Source of the DNA: Bacillaceae bacterium
GTDB taxonomy: Bacteria > Bacillota > Bacilli > Bacillales_A > Planococcaceae
NCBI GenBank assembly: GCA_030149685.1
Contig: JASLGI010000227.1
Span: forward strand, 1-5,405
Reading direction: 5' to 3'
Length of the DNA stretch: 5,405 nt
The translations under genes and the position numbers were made by a program. The notes beneath the pieces are model-generated. The model was given only the letters and a program-made list of their open reading frames with translations. It did not search any database and was not told the DNA's origin. Below, one piece after another: positions 1 to 5,405 of the stretch. Numbering within the stretch: position 1 is the stretch's first letter; the number at the start of each line of letters is the position of its first letter.

Positions 1-159
1 GTCATCGATCATTTCGCCATCGAGAACGGGTAAAATTTTCGCTCGATCTCCATATAACTGAATACGGAGATCTTTATTTTCTTTTAATCGGAGGAGTGCT
101 CCTTGTACTTGTGCTTTTGGTGCGTGGTCTCCTCCCATTGCATCTACTGCGATAATCAT
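1..159 (-). CDS. plsX: Phosphate acyltransferase PlsX, N-terminal 53 codons (cut by window edge)
   Basis: PlsX converts acyl-ACP and inorganic phosphate to acyl-phosphate, which PlsY uses to acylate glycerol-3-phosphate in the first step of phosphatidic acid synthesis. It is a peripheral enzyme on the inner face of the membrane. The visible part reads [16 protein letters not shown] and onward; the [11 protein letters not shown] block at residues 4-14 is the family's N-terminal signature. The family is usually about 330 residues, so roughly five sixths lies beyond position 1. The start ATG (159-157) overlaps the fapR stop TGA (158-156) as ATGA, and an AAAGGAAG-type ribosome site lies within the fapR 3' end about 8 nt upstream, which suggests translational coupling. 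It is transcribed with fapR and so should be under FapR control. In B. subtilis fabD, fabG and acpA follow, but they are not visible here. Confidence 0.95.
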   Translation of the reverse strand, partial: MIIAVDAMGGDHAPKAQVQGALLRLKENKDLRIQLYGDRAKILPVLDGEMIDD

Positions 160-740
160 GATTCGATACTTCCTTTCTCATCCGTCATCCGATACATTTC
201 GAATGTCCCTTTAAATACACGTTCTTCATCGACCGTTGAAACAACTTCAACGACTGTTCGTTTACTACGTTCATTCATCTCTTTCACCGTTGCACGCGCA
301 ACGACACGTTCTCCTTGCTTAACAGGACGTAAAAAGTGAATCGTTGAACGTACCGTTAAAGCGAGTTCGTCATCGACTACAGCAACGGCGAGTGAGTTCG
401 CTTGTGCAAATAAATGGTGCCCACGCGCAATTTTATTTCGTTGAAAAACGTGCATATCTGTTACATCTAAAATAGAAATCGCTTTTCGATCTAATTCAAT
501 ATCAATAATGTCACCGATGACTTCTTCTGTCGGAATCGACTTGACATGTTCTTCAAAATTTTTCGTCGCAACAGTCTTCATTCGCTCCCGTAATTCAGGA
601 ATCCCACATTCTAATCGATCTAAACGAATCGTTTGAATGCTCACATGAAATTTCTCTGCAAGTGCTTCATCTGTTAAAAAGGGAGTTTCTCGCAATAATT
701 GTTGAAGTTGTTGTTGACGTTCTTTCTTTTTTAATTTCAT
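156..740 (-). CDS. fapR: Transcriptional repressor of fatty acid and phospholipid synthesis FapR
   Basis: FapR is a malonyl-CoA-responsive repressor of fatty acid and phospholipid genes in Bacillales: it leaves its operators when malonyl-CoA rises. From the start chosen here the protein has 194 residues; B. subtilis FapR has 188. An N-terminal helix-turn-helix spans about residues 21-46 ([20 protein letters not shown], then DRLE), followed by a linker helix around IPELRERMK (47-55). The C-terminal hot-dog (thioesterase-like) effector domain carries the conserved stretch [14 protein letters not shown] at 105-118, and VDDELALT and KQGERVVA further on. The catalytic role of thioesterases is not expected; the fold serves ligand binding. 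The ATG at 740 was chosen because GGGAG (753-749) lies 8 nt upstream and MKLKKKERQ aligns with the known N-terminus. The in-frame ATG at 746 and GTG at 755 are too close to, or inside, that ribosome site. The gene overlaps plsX by 4 bp. Confidence 0.96.
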   Translation of the reverse strand: MKLKKKERQQQLQQLLRETPFLTDEALAEKFHVSIQTIRLDRLECGIPELRERMKTVATKNFEEHVKSIPTEEVIGDIIDIELDRKAISILDVTDMHVFQRNKIARGHHLFAQANSLAVAVVDDELALTVRSTIHFLRPVKQGERVVARATVKEMNERSKRTVVEVVSTVDEERVFKGTFEMYRMTDEKGSIES

Positions 741-748
741 TTCCATCG

Positions 749-753
749 CTCCC
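749..753 (-). promoter_or_regulatory. Ribosome binding site that fixes the fapR start
   Basis: GGGAG read on the minus strand lies 8 nt before the ATG at 740 but only 2 nt before the alternative ATG at 746, and it overlaps the alternative GTG at 755. The spacing therefore favours the ATG at 740. This is inferred from spacing only. Confidence 0.7.
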
Positions 754-759
754 ACGAAA

Positions 760-776
760 TTAGCACTTGGTACTAA
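760..776 (-). promoter_or_regulatory. FapR operator controlling fapR-plsX
   Basis: On the minus strand TTAGTACCAAGTGCTAA is a 17-bp imperfect inverted repeat (8+1+8) and matches the FapR operator pattern known from Bacillus (TTAGTACC-N-rGTaCTAA type). One further A/T pair flanks it (777 and 759). It begins 4 nt after the predicted -10 box and covers the expected transcription start, so bound FapR would block initiation. It lies just upstream of the fapR ribosome site, giving negative autoregulation that also covers plsX. The match to a known site type is direct; the binding itself is inferred from the family. Confidence 0.9.
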
Positions 777-780
777 TAAC

Positions 781-810
781 AGTATATACGACTACGTATT
801 GAGAAAGCAA
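781..810 (-). promoter_or_regulatory. Predicted sigma-A promoter of fapR-plsX
   Basis: On the minus strand TTGCTT (810-805) and TATACT (786-781) are separated by 18 nt. The start of transcription would fall near 774, inside the FapR operator. The -35 box overlaps the loop and right arm of the inverted repeat at 798-823. Readthrough from recG into fapR also remains possible, because no strong terminator separates them. Confidence 0.7.
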
Positions 811-823
811 GAGTTTTCTCAAT
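798..823. repeat. 9-bp perfect inverted repeat spanning the recG stop and the fapR -35 region
   Basis: On the minus strand ATTGAGAAA (823-815) and TTTCTCAAT (806-798) are perfect complements around an 8-nt loop (ACTCTTGC). The left arm contains the recG stop codon TGA (821-819), and the fapR -35 box lies in the loop and right arm. The stem is AT-rich and is followed by AATACG rather than a run of T, so it does not read as a standard rho-independent terminator. It may be a weak transcript 3' end for recG, a protein site or chance. Confidence 0.5.
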
Positions 824-2870
824 CGATCCGCTCGCCGCTAAACACTCCAGCTTTTTCTAATTGTTCACGGATCGGTAAAAACCGTTCTTCCTCCCAAAAG
901 AAAGGTTTTTCTAATAGCGCTACTGCATCTCTTTGTGCTAATTGTAATAGTTGATAATCTTTTTGCGGGTCAGCAAAATGGAACTCTGGCAACCCACTTT
1001 GCTTCGTTCCAAAAAAGTCTCCTGACCCTCGTAACTGTAAATCTTTTTCTGCTAAAACGAACCCATCATTCGTTTCTACCATTGAACGCATCCGTTCTTC
1101 TGCTTCATCATTTTTCGGATCAGCAATGAGTACGCAGTACGACTGCCGACTTCCTCGGCCGACACGCCCTCGCAGTTGATGAAGTTGTGCCAAACCAAAA
1201 CGAGTCGCATCATAAATGACCATAAACGTAGCATTTGGTACGTTTACACCGACTTCGACGACCGTCGTTGAGACGAGTACATCAATCGTGCCTTCACTAA
1301 ATGCTCGCATGACCTCGTCTTTTTCTTCTGATGACAATCGACCATGCATTAACCCTACTGTTCGACGATCACCGAAGTAACGCGTTAATTGTGCATGGAC
1401 ATCGACTGCACTTTGCACATCTAAAACATCCGACTCTTCAACGAGCGGACAAATAACATACGCTTGACTTCCTGAAGCAAGTTCTCGTTCCATCGCCTCT
1501 AAAACAGTTGGTAACGTATTTTCTGTCGTCCAACGCGTGTCAATCGGTTTTCTTCCTGCAGGTAGCTCATCAATGATCGACACATCCATTTCTCCGAACG
1601 CTGTAATGGCCAATGTTCGGGGAATCGGTGTCGCCGTCATAAATAAGACGTCAGGATTTTCACCTTTTTCTCGTAGTGCCCGACGTTGATTAACACCGAA
1701 GCGGTGCTGTTCGTCTGTAATGACGTACCCAAGTCGATGAAAAATGACATCCGGTTGAATTAAAGCGTGCGTACCTACGAGTAAATCAATGTCTCCTGAA
1801 GCGAGACGTTCAAGTAATTGTCGACGAGCTTTCGCTTTCGTTGACCCTGATAAAAAAGCAACTTGACGTCCGAACGGTTCAAACCAATTGGCTAATGTTT
1901 CCGCATGTTGTTCAGCTAAAATTTCTGTCGGTGCCATAAAGGCTGTTTGAAACCCGGCTGTCATTGCTGCATATAAAGTTACTGCAGCAACTGCTGTCTT
2001 TCCTGAACCGACATCTCCTTGTAATAGACGATTCATTCGATAATCATTTTTCATATCAAAACAAATTTCATTAACGACACGCTTTTGTGCATTTGTCATT
2101 TCAAAAGGTAATGATTCAATGAAACGTTTTAATTCCGCTAAATCATAATCGATGATCGTCCCTTTTTCTCCTTGTTTTCGTTTCTGTTTCATCGCCATCA
2201 TCTTTAATTGAAAGAAAAAGAGCTCCTCATATGTAAAGCGCGCATAAGCTGCCTTTTGCGCTTCTGGACTCGTTGGGAAGTGAATCATTTGTAATGCCTC
2301 TTCTTTCGTCAACAATTGGTAATGTTGAAGAAGTTCTACCGGTAATGTCTCTTTCACTTGTCCCTTTACCGCTTCAAGCCCCTGTTCAATTAACTGGCGA
2401 AATGTTTTTTGGGGCAATTGACGTTTCAAATAATAAACAGGCTCAAAATCATCTAATGACGCTTCTTCATCTATCGCATATCGTTGTGCAGTAATCAGTT
2501 GACGTCCTCGGTCCCACTTACCTGATACTGTCACTTCAGTACCTATTGTGAATTTGTTTTTTAAATAATGCTGGTTGAAAAAAATTACACGTATCAGCGC
2601 ATCAGGAGTCGCCAGCTGAAACTGTAAACGTGATCGGCGAGGACCCATAAAAGAAACTGTCGGTTCTTGAGCAATTTGCCCACGAACGGTTACTTGTTCT
2701 CCATGTTCTACGTATCTCACGTCTTTCAATGTGAAATCTTCATGTCGTGCTGGATAAAAATGAATGAGATCTTCAACCGTATAAATTTGCAGCGCAGCTA
2801 ACTTTTGATCCGTTGCAGGCCCAACACCTTTTAATTCGCTAACGGGTGTTTCTAACGTAATTGTCAACAT
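819..2870 (-). CDS. recG: ATP-dependent DNA helicase RecG
   Basis: RecG is a monomeric superfamily 2 double-strand DNA translocase that remodels stalled replication forks, R-loops and Holliday junctions. The 683-residue product matches the 682 of B. subtilis. In order: an N-terminal helical and OB-fold wedge domain (about 1-200, with the helix-hairpin-like SELKGVGPATDQKL at 11-24 and the wedge around 50-130), then Walker A GDVGSGKT (285-292), motif Ia APTEILAEQH (313-322), Walker B DEQH (386-389), TATPIPRT (412-419), motif V STTVVEVGVNVPNA (534-547), motif VI QLRGRVGRG (565-573) and the C-terminal RGSGDFFGTKQSG segment (614-626) in the translocation region. No key residue is missing. The ATG at 2870 has AAGGAGG (2882-2876) 5 nt upstream and starts at the family's N-terminus. 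The open frame continues 48 codons further upstream, but these run through the promoter and the terminator and are not coding. In B. subtilis sdaAB-sdaAA precede recG; here it directly follows fakA. Confidence 0.98.
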   Translation of the reverse strand: MLTITLETPVSELKGVGPATDQKLAALQIYTVEDLIHFYPARHEDFTLKDVRYVEHGEQVTVRGQIAQEPTVSFMGPRRSRLQFQLATPDALIRVIFFNQHYLKNKFTIGTEVTVSGKWDRGRQLITAQRYAIDEEASLDDFEPVYYLKRQLPQKTFRQLIEQGLEAVKGQVKETLPVELLQHYQLLTKEEALQMIHFPTSPEAQKAAYARFTYEELFFFQLKMMAMKQKRKQGEKGTIIDYDLAELKRFIESLPFEMTNAQKRVVNEICFDMKNDYRMNRLLQGDVGSGKTAVAAVTLYAAMTAGFQTAFMAPTEILAEQHAETLANWFEPFGRQVAFLSGSTKAKARRQLLERLASGDIDLLVGTHALIQPDVIFHRLGYVITDEQHRFGVNQRRALREKGENPDVLFMTATPIPRTLAITAFGEMDVSIIDELPAGRKPIDTRWTTENTLPTVLEAMERELASGSQAYVICPLVEESDVLDVQSAVDVHAQLTRYFGDRRTVGLMHGRLSSEEKDEVMRAFSEGTIDVLVSTTVVEVGVNVPNATFMVIYDATRFGLAQLHQLRGRVGRGSRQSYCVLIADPKNDEAEERMRSMVETNDGFVLAEKDLQLRGSGDFFGTKQSGLPEFHFADPQKDYQLLQLAQRDAVALLEKPFFWEEERFLPIREQLEKAGVFSGERID

Positions 2871-2900
2871 CCCCACCTCCTTCGATAGGTTCTTGTTCAT

Positions 2901-2929
2901 AGTGTACAACAATTTAATTATCGTGACAA
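2901..2929 (-). promoter_or_regulatory. Predicted sigma-A promoter of recG
   Basis: On the minus strand TTGTCA (2929-2924) and TACACT (2906-2901) are separated by an ideal 17 nt of AT-rich sequence. Transcription should start near 2894, giving a leader of about 24 nt that carries the AAGGAGG ribosome site. Its place just after the fakA terminator supports an independent recG transcription unit. Confidence 0.8.
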
Positions 2930-2965
2930 AATAAGCACTTGAAAGATTTTTAGCCATTTCCAATG

Positions 2966-3003
2966 AAAAAAAGAGGATAGAATGCTCAAACATTCTTCCC
3001 CTC
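2966..3003 (-). terminator. Rho-independent terminator of the yloU-fakA operon
   Basis: On the minus strand a stem begins with GAGGGGAAGAATG (3003-2991), closes over the loop TTTGAG and returns as CATTCTATCCTC (2984-2973), followed by seven T (2972-2966). The inner six pairs are perfect; the outer part has an A/A mismatch, a G/U pair and one bulge. It starts 20 nt after the fakA stop. An A-run with one G (3010-3004) precedes the stem, so the mirror structure could also end transcripts from the plus strand, although no plus-strand gene converges on it. Confidence 0.9.
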
Positions 3004-3023
3004 TCTTTTTCCATCGATCGTCG

Positions 3024-4667
3024 TTATTCAACAGAAATAATATATGGATATAACGGTTGACGTCCTTCATGAATCTCAACTTCAACGTCTTCAAATTTCT
3101 CTTCGATTTTATCTGCTGCACGTTGCGCCTCTTCTTCAGTTACGTCTTCTCCGTAAAGAAGCGTTACAATTTCATCATATTCATCGATCAACGTATCACA
3201 TAAAGCATCGAATGTTTCATCTAAAGAAGCGTTCGACGTCACAATTTTCCCATCTTGAATACCCATGAAATCATCTTTCACAATCGTCACACCATCAATA
3301 GATGTGTCGCGAACTGCACTCGTAATTTGTCCTGTTTTCACATCTTGAATAACATCAGACATATATTCAGCATTTTCTTCAACAGATGCTTCAGGGTTGA
3401 ATGCGAGAACAGCTGCAATCCCTTGTGGAATTGTACGTGTTTCCACGACAGCCGCTTCAATATCGAGCACTTCTACTGCTTGTTTTGCAGCCATGACGAT
3501 ATTTTTATTGTTCGGTAAAATTAACACACGTTCTGCGCCAATTTGTTCGATCGCTTTAACGATGTCTTCTGTCGATGGGTTCATCGTCTGTCCGCCTTCG
3601 ATGACGTAAGATGCACCAATACTACGTAAAAGTTCAGCAACTCCTGATCCGAGCGCAACTGTTACGATTGCATATGGATGCTGTTCAACAACTAATTCTT
3701 CAGATTTCTTCTCCGATAACTCTTTGTTTTGTTCACGCATATTATCGATTGCTAGTTTCGTTAATGAACCATATTTTTGAGCAATATTTAAAGCAATTCC
3801 CGGTTGTTCCGTATGTACGTGTACACGCGCAACTTCATCATCTGAGATAATAAGTAATGAATCACCGAGTTCACTTAAATCACGACGGAACTCTGTTTCA
3901 ACGAATGGTTCTTTATCATCTTCAAATAACACCATAAACTCTGTACAGTATCCGTAAACGATATCTTCTGGGTTCATCACATCTGATACCGCTCGGTGAT
4001 GTTCCGCTTGAACGAGATCTTCAATCGATACCGTTTCTTCACGCTCTGGCAATTCCTCGCCTTTCAAACTTGCAACGAAACCTTCATAAACGTAAACGAG
4101 ACCTTGCCCACCACTATCAACAACGCCTACTTGCTTTAACACTGGTAATAGATCTGGTGTGCGCTCAAGCGATGCTTGGGCTTCAGTTAAAATTGCTTCC
4201 ATCACTTCTACAACATTGTCTGTCGTTTGAGCAATTTCAACTCCTTTTGCAGCAGCATCTTTTGCTACAGTTAAAATCGTTCCTTCTACAGGTTTCATGA
4301 CCGCTTTATACGCTGTTTCTACTCCGTATTGTAAACCATTTGCTAATGTTTCTGCTGTCAATACTTCTTCATCTTTAATTGCTTGTGCAAATCCACGGAA
4401 CAATTGCGATAAAATAACACCTGAGTTTCCGCGCGCACCCATAAGTAATCCTTTCGATAATGCTTGTGCTGTATTACCGACATGTGCTTCCGCGCGCTTT
4501 TCTGTTTCTTCCGCACCTGAAGTCATGGATAAATTCATATTTGTTCCCGTATCACCATCAGGTACTGGGAAAACGTTTAGTGAGTCTACATAATCAGCAT
4601 TCGTATGCAGTTGATGCGCACCCATGCTCACCATTTCTGATAATTTCAAACCATCTATTGCGTTCAT
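3024..4667 (-). CDS. fakA: Fatty acid kinase ATP-binding subunit FakA (YloV, DAK2-domain protein)
   Basis: FakA phosphorylates fatty acids held by a FakB (DegV-family) partner, giving acyl-phosphate for PlsY, and so incorporates exogenous or recycled fatty acids. The 547 residues compare with about 550 for B. subtilis YloV. The N-terminal DhaL-like kinase domain (about 1-205) holds the Mg/ATP motif VPDGDTGTNMNLSMTSG (35-51, with D37 and D39 as likely metal ligands), GARGNSGVILSQ (78-89), KPVEGTILTVAKDAA (125-139) and VVDSGGQGL (182-190). The middle domain (about 225-315) keeps C241, H283 and H285, equivalent to the zinc ligands of Staphylococcus aureus FakA. The C-terminal domain (about 330-547) carries GGQTMNPSTEDIV (358-370), ILPNNKNI (383-390) and QPLYPYIISVE at the end. 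The ATG at 4667 is preceded by AAAGGAGGAG, with GGAG about 9 nt upstream. It lies 18 bp after yloU, in one operon, and is followed by a terminator. No FakB gene is visible. Confidence 0.96.
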   Translation of the reverse strand: MNAIDGLKLSEMVSMGAHQLHTNADYVDSLNVFPVPDGDTGTNMNLSMTSGAEETEKRAEAHVGNTAQALSKGLLMGARGNSGVILSQLFRGFAQAIKDEEVLTAETLANGLQYGVETAYKAVMKPVEGTILTVAKDAAAKGVEIAQTTDNVVEVMEAILTEAQASLERTPDLLPVLKQVGVVDSGGQGLVYVYEGFVASLKGEELPEREETVSIEDLVQAEHHRAVSDVMNPEDIVYGYCTEFMVLFEDDKEPFVETEFRRDLSELGDSLLIISDDEVARVHVHTEQPGIALNIAQKYGSLTKLAIDNMREQNKELSEKKSEELVVEQHPYAIVTVALGSGVAELLRSIGASYVIEGGQTMNPSTEDIVKAIEQIGAERVLILPNNKNIVMAAKQAVEVLDIEAAVVETRTIPQGIAAVLAFNPEASVEENAEYMSDVIQDVKTGQITSAVRDTSIDGVTIVKDDFMGIQDGKIVTSNASLDETFDALCDTLIDEYDEIVTLLYGEDVTEEEAQRAADKIEEKFEDVEVEIHEGRQPLYPYIISVE

Positions 4668-4685
4668 TGAATTGAGCTCCTCCTT

Positions 4686-5048
4686 TTACACGTTTGTAAC
4701 ACGTACGCCTTGTACGTAAACGTTCACTGCTTGTACTGTTAATCCGAGTACTTGTTTTAATGTATACATTACTGTTGACTGCACTTGATAAGCAACTTCT
4801 GAAATTTTCGTTCCGTAACTAACGATGACATATACATCGATGTCAATCACATCATTTTCATTACGTACGATAACACCTTTTGCGTAATTTTCTTTACGTA
4901 AAATATCTGTTAAACCGTCACGAATTTGATGTTTTGACGCCATTCCAACGATTCCGTAGCATCCCATTGTCGCTTCACCAACAACTTGTGCAATGACTTC
5001 ATTTGTAATATCGATCGTGCCGTGTTCATTTTTCATTTCGATGGACAT
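4686..5048 (-). CDS. yloU: Asp23/Gls24 family protein YloU
   Basis: This is a small soluble alpha/beta protein of the Asp23/Gls24 (DUF322) family. Members such as S. aureus Asp23 are linked to cell envelope stress, but the molecular role of YloU is not settled. The product has 120 residues, equal to B. subtilis YloU. Family features visible are the start MSIEMKNEHGTIDITNEVIA, the central GCYGIVGMASKHQIRDGL (29-46), VSYGTKISEVA further on and the C-terminal VNVYVQGVRVTN. There is no signal peptide and no membrane segment. The ATG at 5048 has GGAGG (5060-5056) 7 nt upstream; an in-frame extension to 5138 is rejected because it runs through the promoter. The gene is the head of an operon with fakA, 18 bp downstream, a pairing conserved across many Bacillota. 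Partnership with FakA is inferred from linkage only. Confidence 0.95.
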   Translation of the reverse strand: MSIEMKNEHGTIDITNEVIAQVVGEATMGCYGIVGMASKHQIRDGLTDILRKENYAKGVIVRNENDVIDIDVYVIVSYGTKISEVAYQVQSTVMYTLKQVLGLTVQAVNVYVQGVRVTNV

Positions 5049-5082
5049 AATAAGCCCTCCTCTTAAATCATACTTTTCTTTT

Positions 5083-5111
5083 ATTGTACTATATGACACA
5101 CAGAATGAAAA
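5083..5111 (-). promoter_or_regulatory. Candidate promoter of yloU-fakA, proximal
   Basis: On the minus strand TTTTCA (5111-5106) and TACAAT (5088-5083) are 17 nt apart. The -10 box is good and the -35 box is weak. Transcription would start near 5076, with a leader of about 28 nt holding the GGAGG ribosome site. The FapR-like site lies 10 nt upstream of this -35 box, so it would not block this promoter in the usual way. Confidence 0.55.
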
Positions 5112-5121
5112 GCATGCCCTC

Positions 5122-5138
5122 TTAATACCTGGTAGCAA
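5122..5138 (-). promoter_or_regulatory. Degenerate FapR-operator-like site upstream of yloU-fakA
   Basis: On the minus strand TTGCTACCAGGTATTAA is a 17-bp imperfect inverted repeat of the same 8+1+8 form as the FapR operator at 760-776. By my reading of the consensus (TTAGTACCAGGTACTAA) it differs at three of 17 positions, two of them in the left outer half-site; six of its eight symmetric pairs hold. It starts 5 nt after the -10 box of the distal yloU promoter candidate. At fapR the gap is 4 nt. The resemblance is direct; function is inference. Confidence 0.4.
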
Positions 5139-5143
5139 TTATC

Positions 5144-5172
5144 ACTATGACATGAATTTTTCACACTGTAAA
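5144..5172 (-). promoter_or_regulatory. Candidate promoter of yloU-fakA, distal
   Basis: On the minus strand TTTACA (5172-5167) and CATAGT (5149-5144) are separated by 17 nt. The -35 box matches five of six consensus positions and the -10 box four. Transcription would start near 5137, in the FapR-like site, leaving a leader of about 90 nt. It is an alternative to, or an addition to, the proximal candidate; sequence alone does not decide. Confidence 0.4.
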
Positions 5173-5174
5173 GG

Positions 5175-5201
5175 CTTTTCTCTTGAAAGACCAGAGAAAA
5201 G
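5175..5201. repeat. 9-bp perfect inverted repeat between the divergent promoters
   Basis: On the plus strand CTTTTCTCT (5175-5183) and AGAGAAAAG (5193-5201) are perfect complements around a 9-nt spacer. The repeat fits between the distal yloU -35 box (5172) and the rpmB -35 box (5204), with 2 bp free on each side. No T-run follows in either direction, so it is more like a protein-binding site than a terminator. No regulator is recognised. Confidence 0.45.
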
Positions 5202-5203
5202 GG

Positions 5204-5233
5204 TTGCGATATTCTATCGACCTATGGTAGAGT
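5204..5233 (+). promoter_or_regulatory. Predicted sigma-A promoter of rpmB
   Basis: TTGCGA (5204-5209) and TAGAGT (5228-5233) are separated by 18 nt, and the -10 box is preceded by TGG, an extended -10 element. Transcription would start near 5240, giving a leader of about 40 nt that ends in the AGGAGGT ribosome site (5267-5273), 7 nt before the ATG. Confidence 0.65.
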
Positions 5234-5280
5234 GTTAGAGTATGGAAACAAACCGAAAGAAAACCGAGGAGGTAAGCAAC

Positions 5281-5405
5281 ATGTCAAAACAATGTTACGT
5301 TACAGGACGCAAAGCTGGTCGTGGAAATAAACGTTCACACGCATTAAACTCATCACGCCGTACATGGGGTGCAAACTTACAAAAAGTTCGTATTCTCGTT
5401 GACGG
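5281..5405 (+). CDS. rpmB: 50S ribosomal protein L28, N-terminal part (cut by window edge)
   Basis: L28 is a small basic protein of the large ribosomal subunit. The visible 41 complete codons begin [20 protein letters not shown] and contain the conserved [16 protein letters not shown] (26-41). B. subtilis L28 has 62 residues, so about 20 are missing beyond the edge. A single cysteine (C5) is seen at the N-terminus with V7 where a CxxC zinc motif would need its second cysteine, so this looks like the zinc-free form. A strong AGGAGGT ribosome site lies 7 nt before the ATG. The gene is divergent from yloU, as in B. subtilis, and shares with it the 232-bp control region. Confidence 0.97.
   Translation, partial: MSKQCYVTGRKAGRGNKRSHALNSSRRTWGANLQKVRILVD

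Noticed and set aside
741..755. Upstream fapR starts (ATG at 746, GTG at 755)
   Set aside because: GGGAG at 753-749 is only 2 nt from the first and inside the second; the ATG at 740 has ideal spacing.
2871..3014. 48-codon N-terminal extension of recG in the same open frame
   Set aside because: It runs through a promoter (2901-2929) and a terminator (2966-3003). The ATG at 2870 has a strong ribosome site and gives the usual family length.
2918..3121. Minus-strand 67-codon open frame across the fakA end and the gap to recG
   Set aside because: It overlaps the fakA C-terminus out of frame and runs through the terminator; no ribosome site or family resemblance was seen.
3044..4675. Several plus-strand open frames of 70-98 codons opposite fakA
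   Set aside because: They are antisense shadows of a well-conserved gene, low in complexity, without ribosome sites or recognisable domains. The same holds for those opposite recG (935-1129, 2273-2494) and fapR (103-339).
5049..5138. 30-codon N-terminal extension of yloU
   Set aside because: It covers the proximal promoter and ribosome site. The start at 5048 gives 120 residues, equal to the B. subtilis protein.
4993..5238. Plus-strand 81-codon open frame across the divergent control region
   Set aside because: It starts inside yloU antisense, crosses both promoter regions, ends just before rpmB and has no good ribosome site.
5049..5280. A spoVM-like small gene near rpmB, expected from B. 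subtilis context
   Set aside because: No short frame resembling the 26-residue SpoVM is visible here. In B. subtilis it lies on the far side of rpmB, outside this window.
1..5405. CRISPR arrays, insertion sequences, tRNA genes, riboswitches
   Set aside because: No regularly spaced repeats, transposase frames, terminal repeats, cloverleaf patterns or long structured leaders were seen; gaps between genes are 18 to 232 bp.

Overview
The window comes from the core chromosome of a low-GC Gram-positive bacterium of the order Bacillales. The order rpmB (divergent) / yloU - fakA (yloV) / recG / fapR / plsX is the arrangement known from Bacillus subtilis. The proteins are full length and close to the Bacillus forms, but codon use and sequence differ enough that it is not B. 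subtilis itself. Exiguobacterium or a relative is possible, but that is a low-confidence guess. All genes lie on the minus strand except rpmB, at the right edge. No mobile element, CRISPR array, tRNA, rRNA or broken gene is visible, and the longest gap without a gene is about 230 bp.

Layout, following transcription of the minus strand from right to left. The divergent region 5049-5280 holds the rpmB promoter, one or two candidate promoters for yloU, an inverted repeat between them and a degenerate FapR-operator-like site. yloU (Asp23/Gls24 family, 120 aa) and fakA (fatty acid kinase, 547 aa) lie 18 bp apart and look like one operon, closed by a rho-independent terminator at 2966-3003. recG (683 aa) has its own promoter (TTGTCA-17-TACACT). 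After recG comes a short gap with an inverted repeat, the fapR promoter and a clear 17-bp FapR operator. fapR (194 aa) follows and overlaps plsX by 4 bp (ATGA); plsX runs off the left edge after 53 codons.

The functional theme is membrane phospholipid synthesis. PlsX makes acyl-phosphate from acyl-ACP, the route from de novo synthesis. FakA, with a FakB partner not encoded here, makes acyl-phosphate from free fatty acids. Both products feed PlsY. FapR senses malonyl-CoA and represses the lipid synthesis regulon, here including its own gene and plsX. The observation most worth a check is a FapR-like near-palindrome upstream of yloU-fakA. It sits at almost the same distance from a candidate -10 box as the real operator in front of fapR, which would put both acyl-phosphate routes under one sensor. 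I see no undescribed multi-gene system; the rest is ordinary core genome.
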